Below are positions 9,201 through 17,729 of a DNA stretch of 64,000 nt, one piece after another. The stretch comes from an uncultured Megasphaera sp. Lineage in GTDB: Bacteria > Bacillota > Negativicutes > Veillonellales > Megasphaeraceae. The stretch covers positions 1 to 64,000 of the forward strand of contig CAKPVJ010000002.1 of the NCBI GenBank assembly GCA_934193515.1. The letters are read 5' to 3'. The position numbers were made by a program, and so were the translations under genes. The notes beneath the pieces were generated by a model. It saw nothing but the letters and a program-made list of their open reading frames with translations. It was not told the origin of the DNA and ran no database searches. Positions within the stretch are counted from its first letter, which is position 1. Every line of letters starts with the position of its first letter.

Positions 9201-9569
9201 CGAATGGCTATGCTGAAAACAGAAAAAGATTTGACGGATTTGGAAGCCGAATTATTAGACCGGTACGGCAAGCCGACGCAGCCTGTTAAAACGCTGCTGG
9301 CAGCTACGCATGTTCGTCTGCAGGCCCAGGCACAGCATATTCTTTTGATTTCGCAGAAACGGGATGTGTTGGAACTGAAATGGCAGCATACGGAACAAAT
9401 GCCGCCGGTGCCCCAGCTGAATCCGAAGCTGCGGCGCAGTATCCGGCCCGTTCCCGGCAACCCATTAATGCTTCGTATTTCGTTGCAGGGTATATCAGAT
9501 ATTTTAGCTTTCCTGGATTCTATATTGAAAACATTTGCAACCTTACGAAAGGGGAATTCGCTTGACTAA
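6282..9569 (+). CDS. mfd: Transcription-repair coupling factor Mfd
   Basis: 1095 residues, close to the family's ~1150. Mfd binds RNA polymerase stalled at DNA lesions, pushes it off by ATP-driven translocation and recruits UvrA. The UvrB-homology region is N-terminal (from about residue 15). The CarD-like polymerase-interacting domain starts with PGDYVVHESHG at about residue 427. Walker A is GDVGFGKT (576-583) and the DEEQ box is at 677-680. The translocation motif region (QMRGRVGRS) and a C-terminal UvrA-masking domain follow. TGAGGT lies before the ATG. The flippase gene overlaps its end by eight bases. Confidence 0.98.
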   Translation: MNQVFQWINHDENISSAVQQFAQPGCHSIYGLGGSVKSMLVGKALCDINTQAIVVVPSKENVAAWMSDLHFMVPHMRILDFPFVDKAVFTTTAKSIERAARQMEVLGYLRSGSAGIVLATAEEALQYIIAPQRIDDASIDIAVGVEYDRNQFLQHLVDGGYERVDLVERRGHFSVRGDIIDVYAVNYPDPLRLEFFGDEMESIRFFDAADQKSKETAKSVRILPISLESQPEEATYTLLDYVGDGVIIWDEPNRVRENLKKLFKESDDYKGLVCPWQKAVSQPRGTQVVLSLLAQSVPDMTIDSSASFAVKMMASFQKQFNLLADELQHWQQNDNTVLFVLGSKERTATLTSWLKKQQQQVLPYDDDVPLQAKGVYIADGEIRNGYELPYAKLVIISERDIYGMQKHRLRHHAAKGQEINVFTDLKPGDYVVHESHGIGRYDGIKTIELDGVHKDYLEIHYADKDILYVPTDQLNLLQRYIGNEGNTPKLHKMGGNDWQKARKKAQKSITDLAEKLVDIYAKREIVTGYAFPPDSPEQKEFEDAFPYEETEDQLKAVAAIKKSMEKPFPMDCLVCGDVGFGKTEVAMRAIFKAVMGGKQVAVLVPTTVLAQQHFQTFTERFAPFGISCDVLNRFRSYKEKKEILARTLDGDIDVLIGTHSLLNKKVKFQDLGLLVVDEEQRFGVAQKEKWKAWAANIDVLTLSATPIPRTLHMSLVNLREMCVIETPPTDRFPVQTYVTEYDERIVRDAVMREKRRGGQVFFVYNRVETIERMKDELQALLPDISIGIAHGQMAGGQLEQLMFDFYEGKYDVLLCSSLVENGLDVANANTIIIYDADHFGLSQLYQMRGRVGRSHRMAYAYFLYRRDKVLSEVAEKRLQAIKEFTELGSGFKIAMRDLEIRGAGNLLGREQHGNIASVGFAMYCHMLEDAIAKVQSGKAKEEPTPETVMEVHIDAFIDDQYISNGGQKIEMYQRMAMLKTEKDLTDLEAELLDRYGKPTQPVKTLLAATHVRLQAQAQHILLISQKRDVLELKWQHTEQMPPVPQLNPKLRRSIRPVPGNPLMLRISLQGISDILAFLDSILKTFATLRKGNSLD

Positions 9570-11145
9570 AACATCTTTTTTGCAGGGCGCAATGATTTTG
9601 ACAGTTGCCGGTATCGTCGTGAAAATTCTCGGCGGCATGAATCGCATTCTGTTATCCCGGCTGCTGGGCGGAGAAGGAATAGGGCTGTATCAAATGGCCT
9701 ATCCTGTATATATCCTGCTGCTCAGTATTGCCGGGGCAGGGATTCCTATTGCCGTATCGATTATGGTAGCCGAACAAACTGCCAAAGGAAATTACAGCGG
9801 TGCCAAACGAATTTTTCATATTACCTTGATTACGATGATTATAGCGGCCTTTTTTTGCGGCGCAGCCATGCTTTTTGGTTCTCAAGCGTTGATTCAATAC
9901 GGTATCGTGCGGGATGAGCGAGCCCTTTTGCCGTTAGTCGTATTAGCTCCGGCATTGACTATTTCCATTATTACGTGCTGTTTCCGCGGCTATTTCCAGG
10001 GGCTGCAGCTTATGACGCCGACAGCTGTTTCTCAAATGGCAGATCAGTTTGTCCGCGTATGTACGATGCTTATACTGGCCTGGATGTTTTTGCCGTATGG
10101 TTTGGAAAAAGCAGCTGCAGGGGCGACGTTTGGTGCTGTTCCGGGTGCTGCCGTTGGCTTAGCTGTTATTGTTTTGCTATACTATCGTCATACACGTACG
10201 CCGCTGCCTGCCGATACACAGGTTTATACGCCCTGCAGGGCGTCACAGGTAATTCGCCGACTGGCCATATTGGCTGTCCCCGTAGCAGCTGCCAATATGC
10301 TGCTGCCGGCTGTATCGAGCATAGACCTGTTTATTGTGCCGTCTCGACTGGAAGCTGCAGGATATACTGTTCATGAAGCAACTGCCTTATATGGGTATTT
10401 GACCGGTATGGCCAATGGTTTAGTGCAGCTGCCGGCCATTTTGACGATTGCCCTGGCTACAAGTCTGGTACCGGCTGTTTCTGCAGCGTATTCGCAAAAA
10501 GACGCAGGCAGTATAGTCAAACGAGTTCACACGGCTATGCGTATTGCCAACGCGATTACGGTTCCTGCTTGCTGCGGACTGGCAGTATTAGCCGGGCCTA
10601 TTTCGCAGATGCTGTATGCAACGCCTGCTGCCGGGCCTGCGATCTGTGTGTTGTCTATTTCTGTCTTTCTAGTAGGGCTGCAGCAAATTACCAGCGGCTT
10701 GCTGCAGGGGATGGGACATACAGCCATTCCATTATTCAATATGGTTATTGCCGCGGCTTTTAAAATTGTATTAAGCTGGTATTTGACAGCTATTCCCTGG
10801 TTGGGCGAAGTTGGCGCTGCCTGGGCTACCAATGTAGACCTTGCCGTAGCCACAGCCCTTAATTTGTATTTTTCGTACCGTTTTATCCAATACCGCGTGC
10901 AGTGGACGTATGTATGCCGTCTGTTTTTAGCTGCGGCAGCGATGGCAGGAACGGCTTGGTTTATCTATCATGGGATTCATCTTTTCTTAGGAAACACAGG
11001 GGCTACTATACTAGCGATGGGAACTGCCGCGTGTGTCTATGTCATCTGTTTATTCATTTTTCGGGCTGTACAGGCCAGTGATGCAGCCCATATCCCTGTC
11101 ATAGGCCGCAAACTGGCATCTTTTGTGCAGCGGCTGGAAAAATAA
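9562..11145 (+). CDS. MurJ/SpoVB-like polysaccharide (lipid II) flippase
   Basis: 527 residues, almost entirely hydrophobic with about 14 membrane segments, of the MOP/MATE-like polysaccharide export family (PST, SpoVB and MurJ). Such proteins move undecaprenyl-linked glycans across the cytoplasmic membrane. The start is taken as TTG 9562: AAAGGGG lies seven bases upstream, and the opening TKTSFLQGAMILTVAG matches SpoVB-type N-termini. An upstream ATG at 9535 would lie inside mfd without a ribosome site. A position next to mfd and mazG is typical of spoVB/ytgP genes in Bacillota. The exact cargo is not visible. Confidence 0.88.
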   Translation: MTKTSFLQGAMILTVAGIVVKILGGMNRILLSRLLGGEGIGLYQMAYPVYILLLSIAGAGIPIAVSIMVAEQTAKGNYSGAKRIFHITLITMIIAAFFCGAAMLFGSQALIQYGIVRDERALLPLVVLAPALTISIITCCFRGYFQGLQLMTPTAVSQMADQFVRVCTMLILAWMFLPYGLEKAAAGATFGAVPGAAVGLAVIVLLYYRHTRTPLPADTQVYTPCRASQVIRRLAILAVPVAAANMLLPAVSSIDLFIVPSRLEAAGYTVHEATALYGYLTGMANGLVQLPAILTIALATSLVPAVSAAYSQKDAGSIVKRVHTAMRIANAITVPACCGLAVLAGPISQMLYATPAAGPAICVLSISVFLVGLQQITSGLLQGMGHTAIPLFNMVIAAAFKIVLSWYLTAIPWLGEVGAAWATNVDLAVATALNLYFSYRFIQYRVQWTYVCRLFLAAAAMAGTAWFIYHGIHLFLGNTGATILAMGTAACVYVICLFIFRAVQASDAAHIPVIGRKLASFVQRLEK

Positions 11146-11159
11146 AAGGAGTTATTTGC

Positions 11160-12182
11160 ATGGGAACGATTGAAATTTTATATATGGGAAAAGACCTTCC
11201 CGATTGGCAGCATCCGGCAGGCTCGGACATGTCATTTGAAGAATGGTATCAGCCTGTGGTTTCACATTTGCTGGAATTGGCAGCATCGCGCGATATTGTA
11301 CATACAGTACCTGGCGGGCCCCAAATGGCTGCTGCCGTAAAGCAAATGATTCAAAAAGCCGAAGAAAAGCAGGCGGTATCTTCACCGCTGCCGTTTGATA
11401 TGACGCCGATTACTGATGTAATGGCTGCGCTGCGCGGTGACCACGGCTGCCCATGGGACAAAGCGCAAACGCACAGCACACTGCGGCGTTTCTTGCTGGA
11501 GGAAGTGTATGAACTGCTCGACGCTATCGATCAGCATGATATACTTGGTATCCGGGAAGAACTAGGGGATGTGTTGTATCAAGTCGTGATTCATGCGCGC
11601 ATCGCAGAAGAAAAAGGCCTTTTTTCAGCACAGGATGTTGTCAAAGACATTTCAGATAAGATGATTCGGCGACATCCCTACGTTTTTGGCGAAAAAAGTC
11701 TTGAAAACATAGGTGCGAGTATGTTAAACTGGGATAGATTAAAGCAAGGGGAACAGCGCCAGCATCATAAACACTTGCTGGACGGAGTCGTAAAAGGCTT
11801 GCCATCACTCCTGCAGGCATACAAACTTCAGGAAAAAGCAGCGAAAGTTGGATTTGAATGGAACAAAACGGAAGAGGTCTTCGATAAGTTTCAAGAAGAA
11901 TGGCAGGAATTTCGCAGTGCTATACAAGAGCATGATCTCGATCATATGGAAGAAGAAGCAGGAGATGTGCTGTTTGTCTTTGCCAATATATGCCGGCGTC
12001 TCAAGATAGAGCCGGAATGCGCGTTACATCGGGCTACTACTAAATTTCGCCGTCGTTTTTCCCATGTGGAAGAACGGGTTCAATCTTCGTCCCGCTCTTG
12101 GGACGAGTTTACGCTGGATGAGCTGGACTCGTTTTGGAAGGAAGCGAAGATGCTGGAACGAAAGCCGGCAGAAAATGATTAG
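11160..12182 (+). CDS. mazG: Nucleoside triphosphate pyrophosphohydrolase MazG with vestigial methylase segment
   Basis: 340 residues. MazG hydrolyses (d)NTPs to monophosphate and pyrophosphate, clearing abnormal nucleotides. Two MazG units are visible. The first has RGDHGCPWD (92-100), then the metal-binding E114-E115..E118 and E134..D137. The second, around residues 235-275, has EEWQEF and EEEAGDVLF. The first ~75 residues are unusual: MGTIEILYMG and, after a gap, SFEEWYQPV...DIVHTVPGGP resemble the beginning and a middle part of the tetrapyrrole-methylase domain fused to MazG in Bacillus YabN, with most of that domain missing. hup follows 42 bases downstream. Confidence 0.93.
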   Translation: MGTIEILYMGKDLPDWQHPAGSDMSFEEWYQPVVSHLLELAASRDIVHTVPGGPQMAAAVKQMIQKAEEKQAVSSPLPFDMTPITDVMAALRGDHGCPWDKAQTHSTLRRFLLEEVYELLDAIDQHDILGIREELGDVLYQVVIHARIAEEKGLFSAQDVVKDISDKMIRRHPYVFGEKSLENIGASMLNWDRLKQGEQRQHHKHLLDGVVKGLPSLLQAYKLQEKAAKVGFEWNKTEEVFDKFQEEWQEFRSAIQEHDLDHMEEEAGDVLFVFANICRRLKIEPECALHRATTKFRRRFSHVEERVQSSSRSWDEFTLDELDSFWKEAKMLERKPAEND

Positions 12183-12224
12183 TCTGGAACTAACAGATGT
12201 AACCATTTAAAGGAGGACTTACCA

Positions 12225-12503
12225 ATGAATAAAACCGATTTAATTAAAAATGTAGCAGAAAGTGCTGAATTGACAAAAAAAGATGCAGAAAAAGCAATAA
12301 AAGCTGTTTTTGAAGAAATCAGCCAGGCATTGGCTGAAGGTGATAAAGTTCAAATTATTGGGTTTGGCACATTTGAAGTTCGTCAGCGTAAAGCCCGCGA
12401 AGGCCGCAATCCCCGCAACAACGAACCGATTCAAATTGAAGCATCCAAAACACCGGCATTTAAAGCTGGCAAACAGTTAAAAGATTTGGTCAACAATAAA
12501 TAA
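12225..12503 (+). CDS. hup: HU-family DNA-binding protein
   Basis: 92 residues, the standard HU size. HU dimers bend and compact DNA with little sequence preference. The N-terminus MNKTDLIKNVAESAELTKK, the core GFGTFEVRQRKAREGRNP with the DNA-gripping arm, and the C-terminal PAFKAGKQLKDLV are all canonical. AAAGGAGG precedes the ATG. A yabN/mazG-hup neighbourhood is common in Bacillota. Confidence 0.97.
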   Translation: MNKTDLIKNVAESAELTKKDAEKAIKAVFEEISQALAEGDKVQIIGFGTFEVRQRKAREGRNPRNNEPIQIEASKTPAFKAGKQLKDLVNNK

Positions 12504-12516
12504 TCTTGTAATAACG

Positions 12517-12549
12517 AAGGGCCGCATAAAAACGGCTCTTTTCTTTTCT
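12517..12549 (+). terminator. Intrinsic terminator of hup
   Basis: AAGGGCCG pairs with CGGCTCTT (one G-U) around an 8-base loop, followed by TTTTCTTTTCTT. Confidence 0.8.
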
Positions 12550-12616
12550 TGTAATTTGTCGTAACATAGTATGTAACTAAGTATCTAAAATCTTCTACGT
12601 AAAAGAAGGAATTTCC

Positions 12617-13777
12617 ATGACGAAGAAAAAAGTCCTAATTATGTCGGCTTCTATTGGAACTGGTCATACACAGGCAGCACGAGCCATAGAAGAATATATA
12701 AAAACACTGCCAAAAGAGTGGGAGGTAGAACAATTAGATTTTTTATCTAATGAAGTCCTTTCGATTGATAATATCGTGAAAGAAACATACATTAAAATCT
12801 TGGATTTATTTCCCATGCTGTATGATTTGATGTATTATTCTTCGCAGGGATATAAAAAAGGCATGGTTGTTAAAACACTGATTGCCTGGGGGCTGAAACG
12901 CCGCATGCTGCGCGTACTGGCTGAAAAAAAGCCGGATATATTGGTATTTACCCATCCCTTTCCTGCCGGAGCAGCGGCACTGCTGAAACGGCAGCACCGC
13001 TTAGATATTCCTATTGTCGGCGTTATTACAGACTTTGCGATTCATCAGCTGTGGGTATACCCGCAAATGGATTTGTACTGCGTTGCGGCTTCACAGCTCA
13101 AGGATTTGCTCATGCAGCAGGGGATTTCAGGTGATAAAATCATTGTTTCCGGCATTCCCGTACGCAGTGCGTTTCACCACAGTCATTGGCATTGGGATGA
13201 AGCACATGCGAAAAATAAAAATATTTTGATTATGGGCGGCGGCCTGGGAATGGGTTCGATTCGCCAATCACTCGTCCTGTTGGATAAATTGGATGTCGTA
13301 GATAGTTTCACTGTCGTTACAGGCTATAATGCAGATTTGTACGATGAGATTTATCAGCTGCGTCATGAATTGCGCCATCCGGTGCAGGTGCTGGGATATA
13401 CGAATCACATTCCTGAGCTCATGCAGCAGGCATCCCTGCTGGTAACAAAACCGGGCGCACTAACGTGTACGGAGGCTGCGACCGTGCAGGTACCGATGGT
13501 CTTATATAGTCCTATTCCGGGACAGGAAGAAGCCAATGCTACGTATATGCAGGAAAAGTGCTGTGCCCGCTGGGTCAAGCGGCAGGAAGATTTAGTAGAT
13601 GTTGTATCGGAACTTCTGACACATCCCGATATGCTGCAAACGATGGCAGACGCCAGTCTGGCATGCCATCGCAATGGGGCCAGCATCATCGGCGCACAGA
13701 TTTGCCGCATGCTGCTGCCGCAAAACAAACCGCAGCCATCTCCAGTGAGCAATCCATGTTCCCACGAAATGATATAA
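12617..13777 (+). CDS. MGDG-synthase/UgtP-like glycosyltransferase
   Basis: 386 residues. The N-terminal half matches the MGDG-synthase domain (MSASIGTGHTQAARAIEEY; then HPFPAGAAALLKR), the C-terminal half a family-28 glycosyltransferase (GGGLGMGS, later TKPGALTCTEA and PIPGQEEANA). Relatives transfer glucose or galactose from UDP-sugars to diacylglycerol on the inner face of the membrane; a MurG-like role on another lipid acceptor is possible. Its stop codon lies inside the -10 element of the next gene's promoter, and the terminator overlaps that promoter. Confidence 0.85.
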   Translation: MTKKKVLIMSASIGTGHTQAARAIEEYIKTLPKEWEVEQLDFLSNEVLSIDNIVKETYIKILDLFPMLYDLMYYSSQGYKKGMVVKTLIAWGLKRRMLRVLAEKKPDILVFTHPFPAGAAALLKRQHRLDIPIVGVITDFAIHQLWVYPQMDLYCVAASQLKDLLMQQGISGDKIIVSGIPVRSAFHHSHWHWDEAHAKNKNILIMGGGLGMGSIRQSLVLLDKLDVVDSFTVVTGYNADLYDEIYQLRHELRHPVQVLGYTNHIPELMQQASLLVTKPGALTCTEAATVQVPMVLYSPIPGQEEANATYMQEKCCARWVKRQEDLVDVVSELLTHPDMLQTMADASLACHRNGASIIGAQICRMLLPQNKPQPSPVSNPCSHEMI

Positions 13778-13778
13778 T
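13770..13778 (+). promoter_or_regulatory. Extended -10 promoter of the YibQ-like gene
   Basis: TG-A-TATAAT. The hexamer 13773-13778 covers the TAA stop of the glycosyltransferase gene. A start point about seven bases on (near 13785) falls inside the 5' arm of the following hairpin. Confidence 0.65.
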
Positions 13779-13780
13779 AG

Positions 13781-13830
13781 AGCCGGGGCATCACACAGCA
13801 CTGCTGTCGTGACTGTGTCCGGCTTTTTTT
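13781..13830 (+). terminator. Intrinsic terminator overlapping a promoter start point
   Basis: AGCCGG (13781-13786) pairs with CCGGCT (13819-13824). Inside, ACACAG pairs with CTGTGT across a 6-base bulge, and a run of T follows at 13824-13830. It should stop read-through from the glycosyltransferase gene. Confidence 0.8.
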
Positions 13831-13846
13831 GCAGGAGGATTTCATC

Positions 13847-15214
13847 ATGAGACAAAAAAGAAAACGCAGCAGCCGATCCCGGCGCCGCTCTAACTCTTTG
13901 ATTACGCCGCTTAGTGTCTTGTTTGTCATGCTGGCTGTTTGTGCAGGTGCGTATTGGAATTCCAATGCGGATACACCGCTGGCTATATCGCAGACAACCG
14001 CTGCTTCCATAGAGCAACTGCCGTCTGGCAGTACCGAAGGGAAGGATGCTGTATATACACAAGTTTCCGCAGAACTGCAGGATGCAGTCGAAAGCTGGCT
14101 GCAGGCACAACACGCCGATATTTCCACCATAAAAACAGAAGATCGGCAGGAACACCGCCGTGCCACGGGAGGACTGATTCGGTGGACGACAAAAAGCCTG
14201 CTGGTCGTGCCGTCTAAAACGTTTTCCCGACAGGATTTGGAAAAGCAGTTAAGCAGCAGTAAAGGAAAAGTTGTCGTGTATCGGGCAGAAAAAACGACGT
14301 TAGACGGTAAAAATGTCACAGAATATGATATTGCCTATTTTGAAATGCTGGATAAAGAACAGCTTTATTTGGTCATGGATAAATTGTATGTCACAGCCCC
14401 TAAATCAAAACCCAGTCTGCTGGAAAACATCAAAGAATTTATATTGGGTTCCACAAGTGGTTCTTTAAAAGATGTTCCAGCAAAAGTTGTATCGGAAAAA
14501 CCGGAAACAGCCAGCAAACAGGCAGCCGACAGCAAACAAAATCATCCTGCCCAGGTGAAAGGACGGTTGGCGATTGTCATTGACGATTGCGGCAGTGATA
14601 TGACAACTCTTGAAAAATTAAATAAACTGCCAATTCCGTTGACGTATTCTGTTATGCCCAATAAGCCTCACACGACAGAATCTGCTCAGAGCGGTTATCA
14701 AGCGGGGCGTAAAATTTTTGTCCATCTGCCGATGCAGCCGCTGAATGTATCATCTTCGGAATCTGTTTTTATCGGCCCGGATATGAGCGACAACAACGTA
14801 AAATCGACGACGAATGAACTGCTCGACCAGGTACCGCATGCCATCGGCATGAATAACCATCAAGGGTCTATGGCAACGGCAGATACCCGTTTGATGAAAG
14901 ATGTCATGTCTGTCATGAAAAAACGCAAGCTGGTGTATTTGGACAGCCGAACCAACAGTACGTCTGTAGGTGAACAAACGGCGGCATCGATGGGAATTGC
15001 AACAAGCCGCAACAACTTATTTATTGACAATGATGCTGATGTCAGTGCAATAAAGCAGCGTCTTCGCCAAGGAGGCGAAATAGCCAAAAGCAACGGCAGT
15101 GCCATTGTTATTGGTCATTGTCGCCCCAAAACAGCACAAGCACTTAGTGAAATGGTGGATGAATTGCATAAAGAGGGCATTGATATCGTATTTGTCACGG
15201 AATTGATGCAGTAA
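13847..15214 (+). CDS. Divergent polysaccharide deacetylase family protein (YibQ-like)
   Basis: 455 residues from the ATG at 13847, with AGGAGG nine bases upstream. A basic N-terminus (KRKRSSRSRRR) is followed by one membrane anchor (about residues 20-38), an extended region with a Lys/Ala/Gln-rich linker near 205-240, then the divergent deacetylase domain (PF04748): RLAIVIDDCGSD, VHLPMQP, MNNHQGS, YLDSRT and VIGHCRP. The domain keeps the NodB-like fold in the periplasm, but enzymatic activity has not been firmly shown for the family. YibQ-like proteins are typical of diderms, which supports a Negativicutes origin. The transporter gene starts nine bases later. Confidence 0.88.
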   Translation: MRQKRKRSSRSRRRSNSLITPLSVLFVMLAVCAGAYWNSNADTPLAISQTTAASIEQLPSGSTEGKDAVYTQVSAELQDAVESWLQAQHADISTIKTEDRQEHRRATGGLIRWTTKSLLVVPSKTFSRQDLEKQLSSSKGKVVVYRAEKTTLDGKNVTEYDIAYFEMLDKEQLYLVMDKLYVTAPKSKPSLLENIKEFILGSTSGSLKDVPAKVVSEKPETASKQAADSKQNHPAQVKGRLAIVIDDCGSDMTTLEKLNKLPIPLTYSVMPNKPHTTESAQSGYQAGRKIFVHLPMQPLNVSSSESVFIGPDMSDNNVKSTTNELLDQVPHAIGMNNHQGSMATADTRLMKDVMSVMKKRKLVYLDSRTNSTSVGEQTAASMGIATSRNNLFIDNDADVSAIKQRLRQGGEIAKSNGSAIVIGHCRPKTAQALSEMVDELHKEGIDIVFVTELMQ

Positions 15215-15223
15215 GGAAAAAAC

Positions 15224-16003
15224 ATGGAAATTTTTAATGATATTTCGATATATATGTTAGTATTCGTCATGGCCGGCGGCTTTTTAGCCGGCTTTGTCGA
15301 TTCGATTGCCGGCGGCGGCGGTCTGATTTCACTGCCCGTATTGATGACAACAGGCATACCGCCGCATCTGGCTGTCGGCACTAACAAGTTTTCAGCTACC
15401 TTTGGTGCTGTCATGAGTGCCTGGCAGTTTGTACGAGCCGGAAAAGTGGACATGCATTTGATGAAGCGAGTCATTCCTTTTACGTTTATTGGGGCCGTGA
15501 TTGGCTGTGTCTGCATGCTGCATATGTCAGCCAAATGGCTGCAGCCTATTATTATTCTGGCACTCATTGCGACAGCCGTGTTTGTCTTTACACAGCGAAA
15601 TTTGGGCAGTACCAATACGTATAAGGGAGAAACGAAAAAATCTCTGCTGCAGTCCATGGCTGCGGCTTTGGCTATCGGCTTTTATGATGGCTTTATTGGC
15701 CCGGGGACGGGGACTTTTTTGATTGTGGCCTTTGCTATGATTGGTTTTGATTTCATCATTGCCGCAGGCAATGCCAAGATTCTGAATCTAGTCAGCAATA
15801 TCACGGCCTTTGTTTTATTAGTCTACAGCGGTAAAATTTTATATGTATATGGCGTTGCCATGGCCGTTTGTATTTTTTCCGGCGCATATTTTGGTTCCCG
15901 CATGGCAATTCATCGCGGTACCGGCTTTGTCCGCGGCATTATGTTGACGGTGACGATTCTCTTGATTGGCAAATTAGCGTTAACGTATGCAGGTATCATT
16001 TAA
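15224..16003 (+). CDS. TSUP (TauE/SafE) family membrane transporter
   Basis: 259 residues with about eight hydrophobic segments. Family hallmarks are AGFVDSIAGGGGLISLPVLMTTGIP near the N-terminus and the repeat-like FYDGFIGPGTGTFLIVAF in the second half, together with GTNKFSATFG. TSUP proteins export or import small sulfur-containing or organic anions such as sulfite, sulfoacetate or taurine. The substrate cannot be told from sequence. It follows the YibQ-like gene closely and may be co-transcribed with it. Confidence 0.9.
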   Translation: MEIFNDISIYMLVFVMAGGFLAGFVDSIAGGGGLISLPVLMTTGIPPHLAVGTNKFSATFGAVMSAWQFVRAGKVDMHLMKRVIPFTFIGAVIGCVCMLHMSAKWLQPIIILALIATAVFVFTQRNLGSTNTYKGETKKSLLQSMAAALAIGFYDGFIGPGTGTFLIVAFAMIGFDFIIAAGNAKILNLVSNITAFVLLVYSGKILYVYGVAMAVCIFSGAYFGSRMAIHRGTGFVRGIMLTVTILLIGKLALTYAGII

Positions 16004-16024
16004 ACAGTAAAAAGGAGTACACAG

Positions 16025-16771
16025 ATGAATGCGAAAACAGCATGTATCAGCGGCGGTACCTCCGGCATAGGACTGGCAACGGCTGAAATCCTTTTGGCAA
16101 AAGGCTGGCAGGTAGCCATTTGCAGCCGTCATGAAAAAAAAGGCCGTGAGGCGCTGCAGTATCTTTCGCAAAAAGGATATACAGCATTCTATATTGCCGG
16201 TGATGTCAGCAAAGACAGCGACTGCCAGCGAATCATTGCGCAGACGATTCACCAATTCGGACAGTTGGACGGACTGGTTACTTCGGCTGGTTATTATGAA
16301 GAAGAGTTGTTGGAAAACACGACGCCGCAGCAGGTAGAACGGCTTTTTGCCGTCAATGTCTACGGGACGATTTCTCTGTGCCGCTATGCTATGCCGCATC
16401 TAAAAAAAAGCCGCGGCAGCATTGTAACCGTCAGCAGTGATGCCGGCCTGCAGGGAAATGTAGCTTGTTCTATTTATGGCGCTACCAAGGGAGCTGTCGT
16501 TGCGTTTACGAAATCATTAGCTTTGGAAGCCGCACCGCATCAAGTGCGGGTCAACTGCGTTTGCCCTGGCGATGTAGATACGCCGTTATTAGAAAAACAG
16601 CTGCAGGAAGATCCATCGCTTACCCGACAGTCCCTTCAAGAACAATATCCGTTATACCGCCTGGCCAAACCGGAAGAAATCGGACACAGCATCGCGTTTT
16701 TGTTAAGTGATGACGCTTCTTTTATTACGGCCACGGCATTATCTGTTGACGGCGGTTTGACAAGCTGGTAA
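16025..16771 (+). CDS. Short-chain dehydrogenase/reductase (SDR)
   Basis: 248 residues, a classical NAD(P)-dependent SDR. The cofactor loop is G10-GTSGIG-16, N111 lies in the NVYG motif, the catalytic Ser is 137/138 and Y151-x3-K155 completes the site. A C-terminal SVDGGLTSW is the usual SDR ending. The sequence resembles the FabG/glucose-dehydrogenase subgroup, but the substrate is unknown and there are no fatty-acid genes around it. AAAGGAG precedes the ATG. Confidence 0.9.
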   Translation: MNAKTACISGGTSGIGLATAEILLAKGWQVAICSRHEKKGREALQYLSQKGYTAFYIAGDVSKDSDCQRIIAQTIHQFGQLDGLVTSAGYYEEELLENTTPQQVERLFAVNVYGTISLCRYAMPHLKKSRGSIVTVSSDAGLQGNVACSIYGATKGAVVAFTKSLALEAAPHQVRVNCVCPGDVDTPLLEKQLQEDPSLTRQSLQEQYPLYRLAKPEEIGHSIAFLLSDDASFITATALSVDGGLTSW

Positions 16772-16825
16772 AAAAATGAGAAAATTAAAGCATAAATATT
16801 TTTTTGAGGCGATGGGGTGATATAT

Positions 16826-17719
16826 ATGTCAGAAGAAACGAAGACAGTAGAAGAGTTGCAAGAAGAAATTGCTAAATTGAAAGCAGAATTAGCCGACTTA
16901 AAAGCACAGGCAGGCCCGGCACCGGCAGTCAACGAAGACGCTGCCATGAATGTTATGAATTCACTGGATCAATCCACAGAAGATGCCGATGTAAAGGTAG
17001 AAACATTATGCCGCTGGGCCGCTGCCCGGGCTGGTGCTATCGTCGTTGCGCCTGTATTGGGTACGGTAGCCCTGATGGCCAATGAAGTATACTTGGTAAG
17101 CCGTATTGCCCGCGTATACAATGTCAAACTGACGGAACGCGCATTGATTGCTTTCCTTGGCGCTGTAGGAAGCCGCATGGCCGGCAACCTTTTGACCACC
17201 CTTATTCCATTCAGTGCGATTCAGGTACCGGTAGCCGTAGGTATTACGTACAGCCTGGGACGTGTTACGCAGCGTTGGATGAAGGACGGCATGCCGACTG
17301 ACATGGGTCCTTACATTGAAATGATGTCTGAATGGAAAGATAAAGCACGGGAACAAGTAGACCGGCTTCGCGAAAGCCCGCTCAAAAATATTCCGCTGGG
17401 TGATGAAACGATTGATTTCATGAAAAAGTGGAGCGGTGCTGCCAAAGATAAACTGCAGGATGTCAAAGAAAAAGGACAAGAATTATACCACACCGTACGT
17501 CATCCTAATGATTTAGTAGAAGAAATCATTGATGAAAAAGAAAAGACAGAAGCAGCTGAAACTCCGGCAGATACAGCAGAACCGGAAGAAAAAGCGGCAG
17601 AAGAACCTGATACAGACGCAGCGGTAGAGAAACCGGCTGCAGATACTGCGGCAGCTACGTTAGATGAACAAGTCAAAGCAGCTGTAGAAGATGCGAAGAA
17701 ACCATTAGAAAACGAATAG
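16826..17719 (+). CDS. DUF697-like membrane protein with coiled coil and acidic tail
   Basis: 297 residues from the ATG at 16826 (GGGGTGA just upstream). The N-terminal ~35 residues form a charged coiled coil (EELQEEIAKLKAEL). Residues about 65-150 resemble DUF697/YcjF: two hydrophobic stretches around VYLVSRIARVYNVKLTERA and a LGRVTQRWM end. The C-terminal 80 residues are Ala/Glu/Pro-rich and acidic, without clear fold. DUF697 proteins are often linked to GTPases or stress responses in the inner membrane, but no GTPase gene adjoins. The DUF1232 gene follows 10 bases later, so the two likely work together. Confidence 0.7.
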   Translation: MSEETKTVEELQEEIAKLKAELADLKAQAGPAPAVNEDAAMNVMNSLDQSTEDADVKVETLCRWAAARAGAIVVAPVLGTVALMANEVYLVSRIARVYNVKLTERALIAFLGAVGSRMAGNLLTTLIPFSAIQVPVAVGITYSLGRVTQRWMKDGMPTDMGPYIEMMSEWKDKAREQVDRLRESPLKNIPLGDETIDFMKKWSGAAKDKLQDVKEKGQELYHTVRHPNDLVEEIIDEKEKTEAAETPADTAEPEEKAAEEPDTDAAVEKPAADTAAATLDEQVKAAVEDAKKPLENE

Positions 17720-17729
17720 GACTAGGCTT

